A program made the position numbers and the translations under genes. Below, piece by piece: positions 60,709 to 64,000 of a stretch of DNA of 64,000 nt. The DNA is from Paenibacillus sp. cl123 (lineage in GTDB: Bacteria > Bacillota > Bacilli > Paenibacillales > NBRC-103111), in the NCBI RefSeq assembly GCF_900101595.1, contig NZ_FMYY01000002.1, positions 186,001-250,000 on the forward strand, read 5' to 3'. The notes beneath the pieces are model-generated. The model was not told the DNA's origin. It searched no databases and was given only the letters and a program-made list of their open reading frames with translations. How positions within the stretch are numbered: the stretch's first letter is position 1; every line of letters begins with the position of its first letter.

Positions 60709-61590
60709 TTGAACTATAAATGGAGCAGTAGATTAGCTGATACAGCCGTTGTGTCCGTACTTATAATAGCCGGAGTTGTCACGATCCTGCCATTCCTTTA
60801 CATTCTGGTTATATCCTTTACCGATCCCTCTGAATATATCCGGACTGCCGGTCTCATCTTGATCCCGGAGAGATGGTCGCTAGTCAATTATCAATACCTG
60901 CTGTCAACCAATACGTTTATTAGAGCGATGGGAAATAGTGCCTTCCTGGCTACAGTCGGCACGGTATTGAGTCTTGCCGTAACTTCAAGCTTTGCTTACG
61001 CCTTGTCGCGGAAAAGATTAATGGGAAGAAAAGCGATGCTGATGCTGATTGTGATCGCGATGCTTTTTAACCCCGGGATCATCCCGCCGTATCTGCTTGT
61101 GAAGAACTTAGGTCTGATCAACAGCATGTGGGCGCTAATTCTGCCGGCACTGACAACAGCTTATTATACATTTCTTATGAAAAGCTTTTACGACAGCATT
61201 CCAGCCGGCTTGGAAGAAGCGGCCAATATCGATGGTTGCAACGATTTAGGAATTTGGATAAGAGTGATCCTGCCGATTTCTTTGCCCTCTCTGGCGGCCT
61301 TCGGTCTATTTTATGCAGTTGGTTATTGGAACGTATTTTTTTCCGCGATTCTTTATTTGAACGATTTCAAAAAGTGGCCTTTACAAGTATTGCTGCAGCA
61401 TATGCTTATCGATTCGTCGACCAGTGTAGGCGGGGAATTGGCCCAACAAATTTCCTCCGAGCAAACCTTGCCTCAGGAAACTCTTAAAATGGCGGCAGTT
61501 ATTGTGGCAACCGTACCGATTGTTATGGTATATCCTTTCCTGCAGAAGCATTTCGCCAAAGGCGTCATGGTAGGCTCTGTGAAGGAATGA
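60709..61590 (+). CDS. ABC transporter permease, YtcP/LplC family (second importer)
   Basis: 293 residues from a TTG at 60709; GGGGGTGA, which begins at the preceding gene's stop, is 5 bases upstream. An ATG at 60646 would overlap the preceding gene. About six transmembrane helices, with the EAA loop EEAANIDGCNDLGIW and the C-terminus GVMVGSVKE. Confidence 0.92.
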   Translation: MNYKWSSRLADTAVVSVLIIAGVVTILPFLYILVISFTDPSEYIRTAGLILIPERWSLVNYQYLLSTNTFIRAMGNSAFLATVGTVLSLAVTSSFAYALSRKRLMGRKAMLMLIVIAMLFNPGIIPPYLLVKNLGLINSMWALILPALTTAYYTFLMKSFYDSIPAGLEEAANIDGCNDLGIWIRVILPISLPSLAAFGLFYAVGYWNVFFSAILYLNDFKKWPLQVLLQHMLIDSSTSVGGELAQQISSEQTLPQETLKMAAVIVATVPIVMVYPFLQKHFAKGVMVGSVKE

Positions 61591-61618
61591 ATATAAAATT
61601 TACAAATGGAGGTAAGGT

Positions 61619-63130
61619 ATGAGCAGAAAAAGTGCAGTAATTAAAGTGTGTTCCTTGCAAGTCTCATTAGCTTTATTTCTGGCTGCATGCGGGGGAAGCG
61701 GGGGAGAACAACCAAATTCAGGGGACGGAGCGGGGGGGAAACAGGAAAAACCAACTGAAATCAGCATATTGACGACCTTTTATTCGCAAGAACCGCCTTC
61801 AGAAGACAATCCGATAATAAAAGAAATTGAAAAACGGACGAATACGAAGCTGAACATTGCCTGGACATCATCCAACAACTATACGGATAAATTAAATGTG
61901 ACGTTGGCCTCCAATGAGCTGCCGGATTTAATCTTGACAACCGACCCGCTCAACTCATCGGTAATTAAGGGGATGGCTGCTCAAGGGGCCTTTTGGGACC
62001 TGACCGATTTGTATAAAAATTACCCGAATTTAGCGAAGTTTCCTGAAGAAACTTGGAAAAACCTGACTTATGCAGATGGACGGAACTATGGCATCCCCCG
62101 TGTAAGACCGGTCTATGGCCAAAACGGGTTAAGCATCCGAAGAGATTGGCTTGATAAACTGGGCTTAAAAATGCCGACCAACATGGATGAGCTCTATGAA
62201 GCGATGAAGGCGTTTACCCATAACGACCCCGACGGAAACGGGAAAAATGATACGTATGGAGTCATTTTAAATTTAAGGGCCTATGAAAACATTTTTAACA
62301 AAACGATAGGTGATTGGAAGGCGCAGGATGGAAAGCTCGTTCCTACTATTTACTTATCAACGGAAAAAGACGCCCTTATATACGCTAATAGATTGTTTAA
62401 GGAAAAGCTGATTCCCGAAGATTTCCTGATGCTTAAACCGAGTCAAATCTTGGATATGTTAAAGGCAGGGAAGGCTGGTATCTCCACACAAGCCATAGAC
62501 CAGGTATGGCATATAACAGCCGAGCTTAGAAAACAAAAGCCTGACGCTTATATGGAGCCCATTGTTTCCATAAACGGAGTGAGCGAGACAGAAATCGGCT
62601 CTTTTGGAATGTTTCTGATTCCTAAGACCGTTCCTGAGGCGAAGATGAAGAAAATTATGGAGTTCATGGATTACGGAGCTTCCGCGGAAGGATCGGATCT
62701 TGCGAATTTCGGCTTTAAAGACGTTCATTATGTTGAAAAAGACGGCTTTAAAATCCCTACGGAGCAGGCTACAAAGGACAATGTATCCCAGCAAGCGTTT
62801 GGTCAAATTTTTCTTAGCTACAACAAATATCAAAAAGCGTATGTTCCGGGAATTCCGAAAGAGTATTATGACCGTCATGTAAAGATTATGGATGAGCGGG
62901 CAAAAAATCCGATCATTGATCCGTCAGTCGGTTTAGTATCCGATACCTGGATTAAGTTCTGGCCGGAATACAATAAAAAAATTAACGATATGAAGCTGCA
63001 AGTGGTTATGGGCAAGGAACCGATAGAAAAATGGGATGCGTTTGTCAACCAATTAAAAGCGGAGCCGAATTTTGCCAAGATTGTTCAGGAGATGTCAGAT
63101 TCTTACGTAAAGAGAAATTCAACCAAATAA
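61619..63130 (+). CDS. Extracellular solute-binding lipoprotein (second importer)
   Basis: 503 residues; GGAGG is upstream of ATG 61619. A lipoprotein signal ends in FLAACGGSGG. The family 1/LplA-like binding fold has the frequent DPDGNGKNDT segment, a calcium-loop-like motif typical of Paenibacillus LplA proteins. It would deliver an oligosaccharide to the two permeases just upstream. The gene order (permease, permease, binder) matches the first importer. Confidence 0.92.
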   Translation: MSRKSAVIKVCSLQVSLALFLAACGGSGGEQPNSGDGAGGKQEKPTEISILTTFYSQEPPSEDNPIIKEIEKRTNTKLNIAWTSSNNYTDKLNVTLASNELPDLILTTDPLNSSVIKGMAAQGAFWDLTDLYKNYPNLAKFPEETWKNLTYADGRNYGIPRVRPVYGQNGLSIRRDWLDKLGLKMPTNMDELYEAMKAFTHNDPDGNGKNDTYGVILNLRAYENIFNKTIGDWKAQDGKLVPTIYLSTEKDALIYANRLFKEKLIPEDFLMLKPSQILDMLKAGKAGISTQAIDQVWHITAELRKQKPDAYMEPIVSINGVSETEIGSFGMFLIPKTVPEAKMKKIMEFMDYGASAEGSDLANFGFKDVHYVEKDGFKIPTEQATKDNVSQQAFGQIFLSYNKYQKAYVPGIPKEYYDRHVKIMDERAKNPIIDPSVGLVSDTWIKFWPEYNKKINDMKLQVVMGKEPIEKWDAFVNQLKAEPNFAKIVQEMSDSYVKRNSTK

Positions 63131-63154
63131 TAATATTGAGGAGTCGGTATTGGT

Positions 63155-63961
63155 ATGAAAATAGCTTATACAACTTTGTCTTGCCCGGAATGGAGCTGGG
63201 AAAAGATTTTAAACGAAACCACACGCTTAAAGTATGACGGTATTGAGATCAGAGGCATGGAAGGGGAAATGTTCCTGCCCAAGGCAAGGCCCTTTCTCCC
63301 TGAGAATCTGGAAAAAACGCTGGAGCAAATACAAGAAAAGCAGATAAAAATAATCGGTCTAAATACATCCTGCCAGTTTCATGAGCTTGAGAAATTTGAA
63401 TATTTTATTGCTGAAGGGAAAGCCCATATCGATTTAGCCCAAAAATTAGGCGTGCCTTATATAAGGATTTTTGGGAACAAGGTGCCGGACCCTTCCCAAA
63501 AAGAAGAAATGATTACCCAGATTGCAAGGGGAGTGCAAGAGCTTTGTGACTATGGCTTGCCAAGAAATGTCCGCATCCTTCTGGAAACCCATGGGGATTT
63601 CTCCGATCTGGATAATATGATGCCTGTACTGGAGAAGGTGACAAGTGCCAATTTGGGCGTGCTGTGGGATATGGAGCATACGTACAAAACATACGGGATT
63701 ATCATTGAACCATTTATCGAGCGGATCTTCCCCTATATCGAGCATGTCCATGTTAAAGATACGAAAAAGGTCAATGGCAAATTCCAGCTATGTTTCATTG
63801 GCGAAGGTGAAGTTCCCATTCAGAAAAATATTGAACTGTTAAAGAAATATGGCTATACGGGATACTTATCGTTGGAGTGGGAAAAGAAGTGGCATCCTGA
63901 GCTTGAAGAACCGGAGATTGTGCTGCCGGCCTTTATCCAATACATCCGGGCATTCGTTTGA
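63155..63961 (+). CDS. Sugar phosphate isomerase/epimerase-family TIM-barrel protein
   Basis: 268 residues, starting MKIAYTTLSCPEWSWEKIL, an AP-endonuclease-2/xylose-isomerase-like barrel. Metal ligands are probably the Glu in ILLETHGDFSDLD, the Asp/Glu/His in LWDMEHTY and the late HVHVKDTKK and LSLEWEKKWHPE blocks. It is 24 bases behind the binding-protein gene and probably acts on the sugar imported by it (isomerisation, epimerisation or dehydration). Confidence 0.9.
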   Translation: MKIAYTTLSCPEWSWEKILNETTRLKYDGIEIRGMEGEMFLPKARPFLPENLEKTLEQIQEKQIKIIGLNTSCQFHELEKFEYFIAEGKAHIDLAQKLGVPYIRIFGNKVPDPSQKEEMITQIARGVQELCDYGLPRNVRILLETHGDFSDLDNMMPVLEKVTSANLGVLWDMEHTYKTYGIIIEPFIERIFPYIEHVHVKDTKKVNGKFQLCFIGEGEVPIQKNIELLKKYGYTGYLSLEWEKKWHPELEEPEIVLPAFIQYIRAFV

Positions 63962-63979
63962 TCCGAGGAGGAATTAGAA

Positions 63980-64000
63980 ATGACGAATCATAAAAAAGTA
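63980..64000 (+). CDS. Start of a further gene (3' end outside window)
   Basis: GAGGAGGAATT is 4-8 bases upstream of ATG 63980, and seven codons (MTNHKKV) are visible before the window ends. The operon position behind an isomerase/epimerase and the opening are compatible with a Gfo/Idh/MocA oxidoreductase, but this cannot be shown here. Confidence 0.5.

Noticed and set aside
1-64000. CRISPR array, toxin-antitoxin pair, prophage or phage-defence island
   Set aside because: No regularly spaced repeats, cas, integrase, capsid or recognised defence genes were seen.

Overview
The window reads as a chromosomal segment of a Gram-positive, moderately GC-rich Firmicute, most likely Paenibacillus or a close relative in the Paenibacillaceae. 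The evidence is the gene content: two LplB/YtcP/lipoprotein oligosaccharide importers, a YesM/YesN two-component pair, CysJI close to the Bacillus type, a Bacillus-type Fur, a PspA-YdjG-YdjH-YdjI-like operon, strong AGGAGG-type ribosome sites with frequent GTG and TTG starts, and intrinsic terminators. Nothing was searched in a database; all family calls are from reading motifs.

Layout. 1-13.5 kb is a carbohydrate-utilisation locus: the tail of a secreted protein, an AraC-type response regulator and its YesM-like histidine kinase, two ABC permeases, a lipoprotein substrate binder, and a 2053-residue secreted clan GH-A glycosidase with many accessory domains. Direct repeats with a 20-bp period sit between the kinase gene and the importer and look like the regulator's operator. 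13.6-16.6 kb holds catalase, two very small genes and fur. 16.8-31.6 kb is a housekeeping and accessory stretch: SWIM-SNF2 helicase, Rpn-family nuclease, polysaccharide deacetylase, phasin plus ABC1/UbiB kinase, small zinc-ribbon and CBS proteins, a four-PAS hybrid kinase, a structured intergenic region that may be a non-coding RNA or leader, an MFS exporter and a DUF2277 protein. 32-35.6 kb is cysJ-cysI (sulfite reductase).

35.7-48.8 kb carries a 7TMR-DISM-like double-kinase hybrid, an ABC-F ATPase, three further transporter or enzyme genes, and a TetR regulator followed by a rifampicin-phosphotransferase-like dikinase. 49-54.5 kb holds the PspA envelope-stress operon and an ECF sigma/anti-sigma pair. 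54.6-58.7 kb is an iron-linked patch: three strong Fur-box matches, a SpxH/DsbA-like thioredoxin-fold protein with a divergent TetR gene, and one long open frame joining an AraC regulator to a ferri-siderophore-binding lipoprotein, with a Fur box and a promoter inside the junction. From 58.7 kb to the end the DNA is visibly more AT-rich and contains a DinB protein and a second sugar importer followed by a sugar isomerase/epimerase-like gene.

Most distinctive observations: the AraC/lipoprotein continuous frame with its internal Fur-controlled promoter; a pair of related intergenic elements (about 25.80 and 39.89 kb) that each follow a terminator between convergent genes and keep the same hairpin despite sequence change; a promoter-to-terminator structured region at 29.5-29.8 kb with no credible gene; and a 34-residue membrane peptide divergent from fur. 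No CRISPR array, tRNA, rRNA, intact insertion sequence or prophage was seen.
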